Numbered from the stretch's first letter, positions 28,500 through 36,690 are shown. The stretch is DNA of 64,000 nt from Bremerella sp. JC817 (GCF_040718835.1 NZ_JBFEFG010000280.1:1103914-1167913), one strand, 5' to 3'. Program-made: numbers and translations. Notes: a model not told the origin generated them from the letters alone.

Positions 28500-29726
28500 A
28501 TGGGACGACGAACAATCAAACCGCTGGAAAACCGTGGCCCGTTGCGTGTCATGTTCCTGGTAACCAGCATGCCGGTCGGGGGTGCTGAAACCTTGCTGGT
28601 GAATCTGATTCGTCGCATGGACCGTTCTCGCTTCGCTCCGGAACTGTGCTGCATGAAAGACCTCGGCCCGCTGGGTGTGGTTATGGAGCAGGAAGTGCCC
28701 ACGTTCCATAAGATGCTCAGCAGCAAGTACGACCTGCGAGTCGTGTCGCGACTCAGCGAACTGTTTCGCGTTCGCGAGATCGATGCCGTGGTGACGGTTG
28801 GTGCAGGCGACAAGATGTTCTGGGGACGTCTTTGTGCATGGCTGGCTGGCGTGCCGGTGATCGCCTCGGCGATTCACTCGACCGGCTGGCCTGATTCGAT
28901 CAACTGGCTCAATCGTCGCCTGACCTCGATCACCGATCGATTCATCGGCGTGGCGGCTCCGCACGGCAAGCACCTCGTTGAAGTCGAAGGCTTTCCGACC
29001 GAAAAGGTGACGGTCATTCCGAACGGGATCGATACCGATCGATTCGTGGTCGATCCGGAAGTCCGGCGACGAGTGCGTGACGAATGGCGTGTCCGTGACG
29101 ACACGGCGGTGAGTGGCATCGTTGCTGCACTGCGACCAGAGAAAGATCATGCGTTGTTCCTGAACGCCGCCGCTCGCGTGGTGAAGCGTTGCCCTCGTTC
29201 ACACTTCGTGATCGTCGGCGACGGCCCTGAGCGACCTGCGATCGAAGCCTTGCGCGACGAACTTGGTCTGCAAGATCATGTGACGATGATGGGCAGCCGG
29301 AGCGATGTTCCAGACCTGCTGTGCGGGATGGATACCTTCGTGCTGACCTCGAAGAACGAAGCGAGCCCGGTCTCGATTCTGGAAGCGATGTCTTGCCAAT
29401 TGCCGATCGTTGCCCCCCGGGTGGGGAGCATTCCGGATGCGGTCGACGACGGCGTGAATGGCTTGTTGGTCGAAGCAAGCAGCCTCGACGAGACCGCCGA
29501 TGCGATGATTGCCCTGAGCCAGGGAGCCAATTTGCGAGCCGAAATGGGAGCCGCCGCGCGCGAGAAAGTGCTGCGTTACGGCTCGCTCGACGCGATGGTG
29601 GGGGGCTACCAGGACCTGATCACAACCGTCTATCGGCAAAAGGCTTTGAAGGCGGCGAGCACCGTGCTGCAGCCCGTTTCAAGCGGTGTTCTGCTGGGGA
29701 AACCGTCTGACGTGAAGGCATCGTAA
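28500..29726 (+). CDS. GT4-family glycosyltransferase
   Basis: The product is 408 aa, with GGGAAAG just before the ATG. The N-terminal domain has VMFLVTSMPVGGAETLLVNL (glycine-rich, with the GGAE motif). The C-terminal domain has NGIDTDRF, ALRPEKDHALFLNAAARV, HFVIVGDGPERPAIEAL and the E-x7-E motif EASPVSILEAMSCQLPIVAP that binds the nucleotide sugar. GT-B fold, retaining mechanism by family. It follows the flippase by 20 nt and belongs to the same transcript; donor and acceptor are unknown. Confidence 0.92.
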   Translation: MGRRTIKPLENRGPLRVMFLVTSMPVGGAETLLVNLIRRMDRSRFAPELCCMKDLGPLGVVMEQEVPTFHKMLSSKYDLRVVSRLSELFRVREIDAVVTVGAGDKMFWGRLCAWLAGVPVIASAIHSTGWPDSINWLNRRLTSITDRFIGVAAPHGKHLVEVEGFPTEKVTVIPNGIDTDRFVVDPEVRRRVRDEWRVRDDTAVSGIVAALRPEKDHALFLNAAARVVKRCPRSHFVIVGDGPERPAIEALRDELGLQDHVTMMGSRSDVPDLLCGMDTFVLTSKNEASPVSILEAMSCQLPIVAPRVGSIPDAVDDGVNGLLVEASSLDETADAMIALSQGANLRAEMGAAAREKVLRYGSLDAMVGGYQDLITTVYRQKALKAASTVLQPVSSGVLLGKPSDVKAS

Positions 29727-29850
29727 CCTTCTGTCAGCACACGGGTTTCGTTCTTTCAACGGCTAGGCGTCTTGGCGACGGTGCGTTACCATAGAGCAGA
29801 TCGAATCAGGTCTGCAAAATTGGTTTGCTGTCCCAGGGGTCAGTCGCAAG

Positions 29851-30462
29851 GTGAAGTTCAATCTGACGGGTCCGTTCTTGGCCGGCTTGGCGAAAGTTGT
29901 CGCCGGCAGCAGCGTGCGCTGGGTGGACAGCCATCCCGACACGTGTCAGCGGATTTACTTTGCGAACCACACCAGCCATATCGACGCCGTGATCATCTGG
30001 GCTTCGCTTCCCAAGCATTGCCGAGAACTGACCATGCCCGTGGCGGCGAAAGACTATTGGGATCGCGGCTGGTTTCGACGTTACCTGGCGCGCTCGCTCA
30101 ATGCGATGCTGATCGATCGCGAGAACATCAAAGTTCATCGCAGCCCTGTGGAATCGATGCTGAAAGAAATCGGCGACAAGTATTCGGCGATTATCTTCCC
30201 TGAGGGAAGTCGAAACGACGGAACGACGCTCCGCGAATTCAAAAGTGGGCTTTTTTACCTGGCGAAGAAGCGACCCGACCTGGAATTGATTCCGGTCTAC
30301 GTCGACAATATGACTCGCATTTTGCCGAAAGGGGAATACTTGCCGGTCCCCTTGTTGAGCCGGGTGATCTTCGGACCGCCAATCTGGCTAGAGAACGGCG
30401 AACCCAAAGCGGACTTTCTGGCTCGTGCCCGAGAATCGGTTTCTCGATTGCGAGACGTTTGA
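29851..30462 (+). CDS. PlsC-like 1-acylglycerol-3-phosphate acyltransferase
   Basis: The product is 203 aa from a GTG. The acyltransferase motifs are present: YFANHTSHIDAVIIW (NHxSxxD-type catalytic block) and IIFPEGSRNDGTTLREFKSG (FPEGTR-type block). Such enzymes acylate lysophosphatidic acid to phosphatidic acid at the inner membrane. It is followed 15 nt later by cdsA, which uses phosphatidic acid, so the pair makes CDP-diacylglycerol. The start is uncertain because no good Shine-Dalgarno is seen. Confidence 0.85.
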   Translation: MKFNLTGPFLAGLAKVVAGSSVRWVDSHPDTCQRIYFANHTSHIDAVIIWASLPKHCRELTMPVAAKDYWDRGWFRRYLARSLNAMLIDRENIKVHRSPVESMLKEIGDKYSAIIFPEGSRNDGTTLREFKSGLFYLAKKRPDLELIPVYVDNMTRILPKGEYLPVPLLSRVIFGPPIWLENGEPKADFLARARESVSRLRDV

Positions 30463-30477
30463 CGCTGAAGCGACACC

Positions 30478-31524
30478 ATGGACTTGCTGCATCAATCCTT
30501 TAGCACGAACCTTTTGGCACCGTTGTTGGCCCAACAAACGGCATTTCTGCTGGATGGTGCCACCGGGATCTTGCTGGGGGTCGTGATCAGTTGCTTGTTG
30601 ATTGCCACCGGGGCCGGGCAGATCCTCCGGCGTCAGCCTGACTCGAGCGTGAACCCCGCCATCGTCCAGGCCTTCATTCGCCGCGTGCGAGCCTGGTGGC
30701 TGATGACGGCGATCCTGGCAGTCACCTTCATGATTCCTTCGCCGGTGGCGACGGTGATCCTGTTCTTCTTGATCTCGTTCTGGGCGCTCCGCGAGTTCAT
30801 TACGTTGACGCCGACCCGCCTGGGCGACCATCGTACGTTGTTCTGGGTCTTCTTCGTGCTGACTCCTGCCCAGTATGTGCTGGTGGCGATGGGGCAATCG
30901 CAGTACGAACTGTTCAGCATCTTGATCCCGGTCTACGGCTTCCTGTTCGTTGCCGCACGAATCGCCGTGGCAGGGGACTATAAGCGGTTTTTAGAGCGTA
31001 TCGCCAAGATCCAGGCCGGGCTCTACATCTGCGTTTACTCGTTAAGCTACGCTCCAGCTTTGCTGTATCTGACCGACTGGACCGATCCCGAGTACTCGCA
31101 TCGCAGCACGGCGGGTCTGTTGTTTTACTTCCTGCTGATCGCTCAGCTCAGCGACCTGCTGCACTTCGTCTGTAGCCGACTGCTGGGGAAGAATGTGATT
31201 GCCCCGAACATCAACGCCAGCCGAACCTGGGAAGGCTTCTTTGCCGGAACCGGCGTGACGGCGGTCGTGGGGGCGATGCTCAGCCTGACCGGGGCCACGC
31301 CGTTCAATCCTTGGCAAAGTGCCGTGATGGCGATCATTATCTCGGTCATGGGAGCCGCCGGCGGAATGGCCATGAGTGCCATCAAGCGAGACCGTGGCGT
31401 TCAGGACTATGGAACCCTGGTCGAAGGGCACGCAGGCGTTCTGGACCGAATCGACGCCATCTGCTTCGCCGCCCCGGTCTTCTTCCACCTGACGCGGTAC
31501 TACTTCACAACGGCCGGCAGCTAG
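30478..31524 (+). CDS. cdsA: Phosphatidate cytidylyltransferase
   Basis: The product is 348 aa with about nine membrane segments. The C-terminal CDS signature is readable as SAIKRDRGVQDYGTLVEGHA then GVLDRIDAICFAAP, with the conserved KRD, QD, GHxG and DRxD elements. It makes CDP-diacylglycerol from CTP and phosphatidic acid in the inner membrane. The usual KD position reads QD and PGHGG reads EGHAG, as in the divergent CdsA branch. It forms a pair with the upstream PlsC gene and ends at a hairpin. Confidence 0.9.
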   Translation: MDLLHQSFSTNLLAPLLAQQTAFLLDGATGILLGVVISCLLIATGAGQILRRQPDSSVNPAIVQAFIRRVRAWWLMTAILAVTFMIPSPVATVILFFLISFWALREFITLTPTRLGDHRTLFWVFFVLTPAQYVLVAMGQSQYELFSILIPVYGFLFVAARIAVAGDYKRFLERIAKIQAGLYICVYSLSYAPALLYLTDWTDPEYSHRSTAGLLFYFLLIAQLSDLLHFVCSRLLGKNVIAPNINASRTWEGFFAGTGVTAVVGAMLSLTGATPFNPWQSAVMAIIISVMGAAGGMAMSAIKRDRGVQDYGTLVEGHAGVLDRIDAICFAAPVFFHLTRYYFTTAGS

Positions 31525-31534
31525 CGTGAACCTC

Positions 31535-31556
31535 GGGCGAAGATCGCCCCTCTTAA
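31535..31556 (+). terminator. Short hairpin after cdsA
   Basis: GGGCGA-AGA-TCGCCC followed by CCTCTT, directly after the cdsA stop. The stem is 6 bp, so the strength is modest. Confidence 0.5.
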
Positions 31557-31588
31557 AAAATCATGCCACTTTCGTGGCGGACCACCGG

Positions 31589-31616
31589 TTGATCAGATTC
31601 CAAGAGTCGATAAACT
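31589..31616 (+). promoter_or_regulatory. Candidate promoter of tRNA-Ser
   Basis: TTGATC and TAAACT are separated by 16 nt, and the -10 ends 16 nt before the tRNA 5' end. The spacing suits a sigma-70-type promoter for the tRNA gene. Confidence 0.4.
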
Positions 31617-31632
31617 GGAGAGTTCCAAACCG

Positions 31633-31715
31633 GGAGGATACGCGAACTGGCTAGCAGCTTGACTCGAAATCAAGTGCCGGGTAACCGGTTGAGGGTTCGA
31701 ATCCCTTGTCCTCCG
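31633..31715 (+). tRNA. tRNA-Ser (anticodon CGA)
   Basis: The acceptor stem GGAGGAT pairs with GTCCTCC, discriminator G at 31715. The anticodon stem CTTGA/TCAAG encloses CTCGAAA, giving anticodon CGA (codon UCG). A long variable arm (GCCGGGTAACCGGT) is typical of class II serine tRNAs. The T arm contains GGTTCGAATCC. CCA is not encoded. The last three bases belong to a 74-nt direct repeat that recurs at 33132. Confidence 0.93.
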
Positions 31716-31786
31716 CTTACGGTAAAATTCGAGCAGAAAAGGACTTACGCCTTAATGGCCTAAGTCCTTTTGCTGTTTCTTGGGGG
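31713..31786 (+). repeat. Direct repeat copy 1 (left end of the islet)
   Basis: This 74-nt segment begins with the last 3 nt of tRNA-Ser and ends TTGGGGG. It matches 33132-33205 at 73 of 74 positions; the only difference is C at 31748 against G at 33167. Confidence 0.95.
31737..31771 (+). terminator. Terminator of tRNA-Ser (repeat copy 1)
   Basis: AAAAGGACTTACGCC pairs with GGCCTAAGTCCTTTT with a single mismatch at 31748 and ends in TTTT, 20 nt after the tRNA. Confidence 0.8.
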
Positions 31787-31860
31787 CAAGCTGCATTTGC
31801 ATATTGGTGGATACAATAATCGGGGTTGTTCTCCTCTAGCCGTGGTTTCGCTCACGAGGC

Positions 31861-31897
31861 GAAATAAAAAGGCCTCATAACAGTCGTATGAGGCCTT
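31861..31897 (-). terminator. Terminator of the toxin-antitoxin operon
   Basis: An 11-bp perfect stem AAGGCCTCATA / TATGAGGCCTT with a 7-nt loop is followed on the minus strand by TTTTATTTC. It lies 55 nt past the antitoxin stop. Confidence 0.8.
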
Positions 31898-31951
31898 GCT
31901 GCTTTTCCCGTTTCCGAAAGCGACTATGACAAAATTATCAAGCTAGCTAGT

Positions 31952-32437
31952 TCACTCGTTGGGGAACCCTGGATCAAGTTGCGAGGGATGTACTCCGAGA
32001 GCATCAGCAATTTTCTCCATAGTAGTGGAGGTTGGCACATGCAAGCCTGTTTCCAACCTCGACAGGTGACTCTGTGAGATGCCAGCACGTTCCGCTAGTT
32101 CTTCTTGTGACATCGATTTCTGGCGACGCAACTCTCGCACTACTTTGCCAACTTTACGACGGTACTTGTCAACACGCTCCCTTACCTCTGAGCTTTCATT
32201 TTCCAGCCCATATTCAGGTTTTAAGTCTACGAGCATCGAATCGGGAACGAGAATTTCCTCTATTGCTTGGCCAATTTGTCGTTTTAGAGTTGGATCCTGT
32301 TCCTTGAAGAGCATTTTCAGAAGATCAATTAAATCTTCCCCTGTTTCTGTCGGTAAGTTATCCAGGACCTTGGCGAGTTGGTCCCTCCATAGAAGCAATT
32401 CTGAGTGGTCGTTATTTGCGTGTGCTGTGGTGTTCAT
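31952..32437 (-). CDS. XRE-family antitoxin (HigA-like)
   Basis: The product is 161 aa from the ATG at 32437; the in-frame TTG at 32455 is an alternative. The C-terminal part (about 100-155) is a Cro/cI helix-turn-helix: KVVRELRRQKSMSQEELAER then AGISQSHLSRLETGLHVPT. The N-terminal 90 residues are acidic and helical (EDLIDLLKMLFKEQDPTLKR) and may bind the toxin, reversing the usual domain order of longer antitoxins. It follows the toxin gene by about 33 nt, the toxin-first order of higBA systems. It should neutralise the toxin and repress the operon through the palindrome at 32979. Confidence 0.85.
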   Translation of the reverse strand: MNTTAHANNDHSELLLWRDQLAKVLDNLPTETGEDLIDLLKMLFKEQDPTLKRQIGQAIEEILVPDSMLVDLKPEYGLENESSEVRERVDKYRRKVGKVVRELRRQKSMSQEELAERAGISQSHLSRLETGLHVPTSTTMEKIADALGVHPSQLDPGFPNE

Positions 32438-32470
32438 AATATGTATTGGCTCCAATCCAATCCAATTTGA

Positions 32471-32956
32471 TCACGGCTCCGGTGTCACGCGAGTACCCTT
32501 GCTGACAGAGTAACGGATCAAATTGGTATCAAAGGTTCCGTTAAGGTAGTGGTTCCAACGGTTGCGAAGTAATTTCATGATGAAGGGAGGTGCGGCCCCA
32601 TCATCTTCCTTCTTGTACGTGTGGAGAACAACAATTTCGTTGCTGACCTCATTGAACCTAAAATAGACGCGGAGGTTAATCTTCCCGAGCATCCCTCCCT
32701 TTTCTTTCAATTCCCAGAATTCGCCGAATTGCTCTACCCTGAGATTCGCTTGGTAGTTCTGGGATCCAAAATCGACTAGCAGCTTGATCAGATCCTTAAC
32801 GTGAAGATATTGACCTTCTGATAGGATATCGTGGCCTTCTTTCGCTGCCTTCGCCAGGACAACGATGTCGTGCGATCTATGTGTTCTGCCACCATCCGTC
32901 GGCTTGTGTTCTTTGTTCATGGCGATAGGTTCCGTTATCGATGTTTTGGCCTCCAT
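32471..32956 (-). CDS. HigB/Gp49-like RelE-superfamily toxin
   Basis: The product is 161 aa from this ATG, or 149 aa from the ATG at 32920. The core EFWELKEKGGMLGKINLRVY then FRFNEVSNEIVVLHTYKKED resembles the HigB/DUF891 fold, in which a strand pair ends in the family's LHxxxKK block. These toxins are ribosome-dependent mRNA endonucleases. The protein is longer than typical HigB (about 100-120 aa) at both ends. If the promoter at 32965-32992 is right, transcription starts almost at 32956, so the inner ATG with GGAA upstream may be the true start. Motif similarity is moderate. Confidence 0.72.
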   Translation of the reverse strand: MEAKTSITEPIAMNKEHKPTDGGRTHRSHDIVVLAKAAKEGHDILSEGQYLHVKDLIKLLVDFGSQNYQANLRVEQFGEFWELKEKGGMLGKINLRVYFRFNEVSNEIVVLHTYKKEDDGAAPPFIMKLLRNRWNHYLNGTFDTNLIRYSVSKGTRVTPEP

Positions 32957-32964
32957 GCCTTGAG

Positions 32965-32992
32965 ATTATACAACGTTTTTGTCGGAAGACAA
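32965..32992 (-). promoter_or_regulatory. Promoter and overlapping operator of the toxin-antitoxin operon
   Basis: On the minus strand TTGTCT (-35) and TATAAT (-10) are 16 nt apart. A palindrome TTGTC-TTCC-GACAA (32979-32992) overlaps the -35 box, the expected place for self-repression by the antitoxin. Confidence 0.6.
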
Positions 32993-33131
32993 GTAAAATA
33001 TACAATCTTGGATTTCCTGACAAGCCTACATTCTCAGTCGGCTGGAAAATTATATTGATCGAACTGTTTGTCAGGGTGGCGAGGTATCGTAGGCTACGGT
33101 AATCAATTTCGATCCATCTATTCCGAACTCG

Positions 33132-33205
33132 CCGCTTACGGTAAAATTCGAGCAGAAAAGGACTTAGGCCTTAATGGCCTAAGTCCTTTTGCTGTTTCTT
33201 GGGGG
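33132..33205 (+). repeat. Direct repeat copy 2 (right end of the islet)
   Basis: This 74-nt segment starts CCGCTTACGG and ends TTGGGGG, 73/74 identical to the copy at the tRNA 3' end. Confidence 0.95.
33156..33190. terminator. Perfect bidirectional terminator in repeat copy 2
   Basis: AAAAGGACTTAGGCC-TTAAT-GGCCTAAGTCCTTTT is a perfect 15-bp stem with T-runs on both strands. It now ends the minus-strand membrane operon that stops at 33226, and was probably the original shared terminator with tRNA-Ser. Confidence 0.8.
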
Positions 33206-33225
33206 TAGTTTTCGGCCAGGGAGTA

Positions 33226-33435
33226 TTAGTCGAAGCGGTCGTTGCTGCTGCGGCTGAAGAAGGTGGTGCAGCACCAGCCCAGGCCGATGCCGACGATACC
33301 GGCGATGATCAGCTTGGCGATGTGGGGCCATTCCGGGACGACTGCGTTGAGCGTCAGGAAGGTTCCGATCAGGCCTGCGAAGAGGCCGGTGTAATAAATC
33401 AGGTCGTCGATGGTGTAGCCGGGGCCCTTAACCAT
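33226..33435 (-). CDS. Small two-span membrane protein
   Basis: The product is 69 aa starting MVKGPGYTIDDLIYYTGLFA. Two hydrophobic stretches (about 15-35 and 42-62, the latter LIIAGIVGIGLGWCCTTFF) suggest a hairpin in the membrane. The ATG at 33435 has AGGAGA at proper distance, whereas the ATG at 33441 overlaps that site. It is the last gene of the exporter operon. Function unknown. Confidence 0.65.
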   Translation of the reverse strand: MVKGPGYTIDDLIYYTGLFAGLIGTFLTLNAVVPEWPHIAKLIIAGIVGIGLGWCCTTFFSRSSNDRFD

Positions 33436-33459
33436 ATGCATTCTCCTTGCGAGAGTGGA

Positions 33460-34314
33460 TCACGTTGTCAGGTTGTTTTCGAGTGATTGCCGGACGATCT
33501 CCAGCAGGTTGTATTTCAAAACGCCGTCGAGAACCAGGAAGCCAATCCCGATCTGCCAGCGCCGGATGCGCCGCAGGCGAGTACTGAGACGAACCTTGGT
33601 CATTCTTTCCAGCGAGTAGCTGGTGACCTCGAACGTCAGCAGCAGGTAGCCCAGCCCACGCGTGATCGACCAGATGTGCCAGCCCACCAGCAGCGTGGTG
33701 AATGGGTTCTTCGAGTGGATCAGCATGTTGCCGACATAGCAGTTCATCAAGTCGACTTCCTGAAAACCTTGCCACAAGGTGACAGAGCCGAGCGAAGTGA
33801 ACGAGAAGAAGGTCGACGCGAGCATCAACTGAACATGAGCCCAAAGCCAATGGCTTAGTTCATATTCAGGGCTTTGGCCCGATAAGACCCACTGCAATGT
33901 GACCTGCCAATAATCTTCGCCGCGCGGATAGATCGCCGCGACTCCGTTGGGATCGTTGTAGGTCAACGTGATCACCAGGGCGCAGTGGGCCAGAAAACCG
34001 AGGGCCAACGCACCCAGGCCGCGCAGCATCGAATCTCGCGATACGGCCGCGACCAGCAGCGGGGTTAACAGCAAGGACGAACCAAGCTGGCCGCCGGGGG
34101 TACCTAGCAAATAGGCCACCAGCATCGGAAGCGAGCCAGCGATCATCGCGGCCGGGTACCAGAGGTACCACGGCGCGAGTCGATCGTCGAGCTTCCGCGC
34201 CATGCGCAAGGTTCGCGAGGCAATCTTCGCCGGAATGCGAATCGGCCACATCCAATACTTGGGGGGCGGAGTTCGGGGCGGAGAAGTTGCCGGAGGAGAC
34301 TGGGTCGTGCTCAC
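33460..34314 (-). CDS. Polytopic membrane protein of unknown function
   Basis: The product is 284 aa from a GTG start 4 nt after the stop of the 40-aa gene upstream. The N-terminus is Pro/Ser/Thr-rich (STTQSPPATSPPRTPPPKYW). Five or so hydrophobic segments follow, among them YPAAMIAGSLPMLVAYLLG and GLGALALGFLAHCALVITL. No family was recognised. The tight spacing places it in the ABC-exporter operon. Confidence 0.65.
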   Translation of the reverse strand: MSTTQSPPATSPPRTPPPKYWMWPIRIPAKIASRTLRMARKLDDRLAPWYLWYPAAMIAGSLPMLVAYLLGTPGGQLGSSLLLTPLLVAAVSRDSMLRGLGALALGFLAHCALVITLTYNDPNGVAAIYPRGEDYWQVTLQWVLSGQSPEYELSHWLWAHVQLMLASTFFSFTSLGSVTLWQGFQEVDLMNCYVGNMLIHSKNPFTTLLVGWHIWSITRGLGYLLLTFEVTSYSLERMTKVRLSTRLRRIRRWQIGIGFLVLDGVLKYNLLEIVRQSLENNLTT

Positions 34315-34318
34315 GTCT

Positions 34319-34441
34319 CTATCGTCGTGGAATTGGAATGAAGAAGATCCCGGTCGTCATGTACAGGATCAAGTTGCCAACCCCAAAGATCAGGATGAAG
34401 ATCACCCAACCCATGATTCCGCCGTCGCCATCATCACTCAT
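34319..34441 (-). CDS. Small membrane protein, 40 aa
   Basis: The frame runs from ATG at 34441 to TAG at 34319. The product begins MSDDGDGGIMGWVIFILIFG and ends FFIPIPRR, with one strongly hydrophobic helix. AAAGGA lies 8 nt before the ATG, and the stop is 4 nt before the GTG of the next gene, so translation is probably coupled. The acidic start and basic end suggest the N-terminus outside. Function unknown. Confidence 0.65.
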   Translation of the reverse strand: MSDDGDGGIMGWVIFILIFGVGNLILYMTTGIFFIPIPRR

Positions 34442-34498
34442 GATGTGTTTCCTTTTTCATTTGCCGAAGTTCGTTGTTAACGAGTTAAAAGGAAGTCC

Positions 34499-35044
34499 TC
34501 AGGGATTCTTTCCCTGGGGCAAACGGGCCAACAGCCCATCTGCCGCGGTTACCAAGGCAGCTTCGTCCCGGCGAGACGACTTCTCGCGGGCATAGGTTGC
34601 CAGTCGACGAATTTCGTCGATATGATCCTGCGGCGGTGCAAAGCTTAACAGCTGCAGCGCTCGCTGGCGTTGCTCGACATTGCCGACCACCAGGGTTCGA
34701 CAGCAGCGATCGAGCATGTGTTCGGGGGCAAGTTCAAATAATTGCTGTGCCAGGCTTCCCTGGGGGTCGAGCTGTTCGTCTTGAATCCATGCCGCGTACA
34801 ACCATTCCTCTTCGGTCGACTCAAGCGGATTGGGATTGTTGGCAGGATTGGTCTCGACCAGGAACTGGGCTCGCTTGGTGACTTTTTCGGTGATCTCAGG
34901 AAACTTCTCGCGGACGTACTTCTCGAAGAACAGTTCGCGAACGCACAGCGAGGCGACGGCCAAAACCATTGCGCCGAGCAGCACGCCGATCAGCATCAGG
35001 CCTTGGATCTTGGCCGAGCGAAGTTCTGGTTTCGAGATCTTCAC
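34499..35044 (-). CDS. Single-span membrane protein with helical cytoplasmic or periplasmic domain
   Basis: The product is 181 aa starting at a GTG that overlaps the stop of the permease gene (GTGA). After VKISKPELRSAKIQ comes one membrane helix, GLMLIGVLLGAMVLAVASLC. The rest is helical and soluble (EITEKVTKRAQFLV, RQRALQLLSFAPPQDHIDEI), perhaps a HEAT-like repeat. No family recognised. The overlap argues for a partner of the permease. Confidence 0.65.
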   Translation of the reverse strand: MKISKPELRSAKIQGLMLIGVLLGAMVLAVASLCVRELFFEKYVREKFPEITEKVTKRAQFLVETNPANNPNPLESTEEEWLYAAWIQDEQLDPQGSLAQQLFELAPEHMLDRCCRTLVVGNVEQRQRALQLLSFAPPQDHIDEIRRLATYAREKSSRRDEAALVTAADGLLARLPQGKNP

Positions 35045-36690
35045 GCCATGCCTCCTGCCAGTTTGCGGAAGCGATCGTCGGCTTTCTTCAGCAGCGGGAT
35101 CATCAGCAGCAGCGCTACCACGAAGCTGGCGATCCAAAATATGATCGACGCAGCAAAGAAGTAGTGCAGCGCTCCCCACTGCATCGCCAGGCCTGACAAA
35201 GCCGCGGTGACCAGGACCGGCCCGGTCGAACCGCCGCGGTCAGGGGCCCTGGAAAAGGGTAGGTCTGGCACAGCCAGCCACAACGCCGCGAGCGCCATCA
35301 CCCAAGACAACAGCCACGCCAGCGAAGCATGAAGCAGCGCCGCGACAGGATCGCCCCATTGCCACAGTGCGACGCCGGCGAAGGCGACGCAGGTTGGGGT
35401 GATGATCCAGAACATGACCGCTTTCGCGACCCCTAACCCCAAGCCGATCGGCTGGCGAAGTGGTGCACATCGCAAGAGCCACGCGGCGTCGTGATCGTCG
35501 TTGAACGTGAGGTTGTAAATCAAATGCGGAACGCTCAGGGCAATTAAGTAGACGGCCAGGATCGGCAAGGTGACCTGGGCGGGATCGTGATTTGTCATTG
35601 GGTTGGCAAACTGTCCGGTCGCGATTGCCAAGGCGACGGCGGCTAGCGGCATGCTGAACGGCAACAAGCTTCGCATGCGCAGGTTGCCATCCCGCCACAA
35701 CAGCTTGCCGCAGAGCCAGAAGCCGACGCGCTGCTCCGGGCCGCGAGCCAGCGGATGGCCGGCTCCAAATGCGAGGCCACCCAGCGTGCCAGGCTTCATC
35801 GGACGATGGCGAATTTGGACGGTGAGTGGCTGCATCGACTTGTAAAGGTAAGCGACGCAGCGAACCGTGACCGCCAGGCAAACCGCCGTGAACAGCAGCA
35901 TCAGGCCGCCAATGGTTAGCGTCGAAACGCTGGGCGTGACGGAGGCTTGTTCCACGAAGCGAGCCAGCCAGGTCGTCGGCAAATATTCGATCCATGCCGG
36001 AGGGAACGCACCCCAGACTTCCAGTTGCGATTTCTTGTCGCGGAACATCATCTGGGCGCCATACCCGGCGACCAGGATCAAGATGATTTGCGTCCATGCC
36101 AGGACGGTCTTCCAGCCTTCAAGCGTCTCGGAATTGCCGAGTGCTGCCAGGCCCAGGATTACGAGACAAACCATCACGCTGCACCCAGTAAACGAGGCCA
36201 GCAGGTAAGCCGGTGCGAACCAGGGACCGGTGTCGCGGAGGCCGATGCCGACAATCGCTGGCTGAATGGTCAATGCCAGGAACATCATCGCGACGTACAG
36301 CAGCAGATTCGCAAAGCGTGCGGCGGTGTAGGTGCGTGGCGAGATCGGACGTGGTCCGAGGATCATCAGGTCTTTCGGGTTCAGCACCACTTCTTGAAAT
36401 TCGACAAGCACCGTCGTGGCAATCACCACGACTGCCAGCGAAAGATTCACGAACGAAAAGAAGAAGACCTCGACCCGCATGAACAGCACGAGGCTGGCAA
36501 TCGCCGACAACGTCAGGCACTGACCCACTACCCAAAACAAAGGGCTCACCACGTGTGATGGCTTGGTGCCGGTCGCCTTGGTGTAGTGTAGCCCACGCAG
36601 GTCGGAAAGCAGGAACGCTTTCGTGAGCGCGAAGAACTGCCGCGCATCGATTCCCTGGGCCGTGAGCAAACTGGCCAGCCAGCCAACCAT
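35041..36690 (-). CDS. ABC transporter permease (ABC-2 type exporter)
   Basis: The product is 549 aa with about 12 hydrophobic segments. VEFQEVVLNPKDLMILGPRP followed by ISPRTYTAARFANLLLYV is the coupling-helix region seen in large exporter permeases of this class. The start has GGAGGAA upstream and overlaps the ATPase stop (TGATG). It would form the membrane channel for the ATPase encoded just upstream. The substrate is unknown. Confidence 0.75.
   Translation of the reverse strand: MVGWLASLLTAQGIDARQFFALTKAFLLSDLRGLHYTKATGTKPSHVVSPLFWVVGQCLTLSAIASLVLFMRVEVFFFSFVNLSLAVVVIATTVLVEFQEVVLNPKDLMILGPRPISPRTYTAARFANLLLYVAMMFLALTIQPAIVGIGLRDTGPWFAPAYLLASFTGCSVMVCLVILGLAALGNSETLEGWKTVLAWTQIILILVAGYGAQMMFRDKKSQLEVWGAFPPAWIEYLPTTWLARFVEQASVTPSVSTLTIGGLMLLFTAVCLAVTVRCVAYLYKSMQPLTVQIRHRPMKPGTLGGLAFGAGHPLARGPEQRVGFWLCGKLLWRDGNLRMRSLLPFSMPLAAVALAIATGQFANPMTNHDPAQVTLPILAVYLIALSVPHLIYNLTFNDDHDAAWLLRCAPLRQPIGLGLGVAKAVMFWIITPTCVAFAGVALWQWGDPVAALLHASLAWLLSWVMALAALWLAVPDLPFSRAPDRGGSTGPVLVTAALSGLAMQWGALHYFFAASIIFWIASFVVALLLMIPLLKKADDRFRKLAGGMA

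Larger units (their letters stand above)
31713..33205. mobile_element. Toxin-antitoxin islet at the tRNA-Ser terminator, flanked by 74-nt direct repeats
   Basis: The unit (one repeat plus unique DNA) is 1419 bp. It carries only a HigB-like toxin gene, an XRE antitoxin gene, their promoter/operator and a terminator. Its base composition is visibly richer in A and T than the flanks. The flanks were probably once joined: tRNA-Ser, then the two-way terminator, then the minus-strand membrane operon. No integrase or transposase is encoded inside, so it looks like a recombinase-less insertion or the remnant of a larger island. Confidence 0.65.

Noticed and set aside
31564..31580. GCCAC-TTTC-GTGGC hairpin before tRNA-Ser as a second terminator of cdsA
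   Set aside because: The stem is short with no T-run after it; the hairpin at 31535 is better placed.
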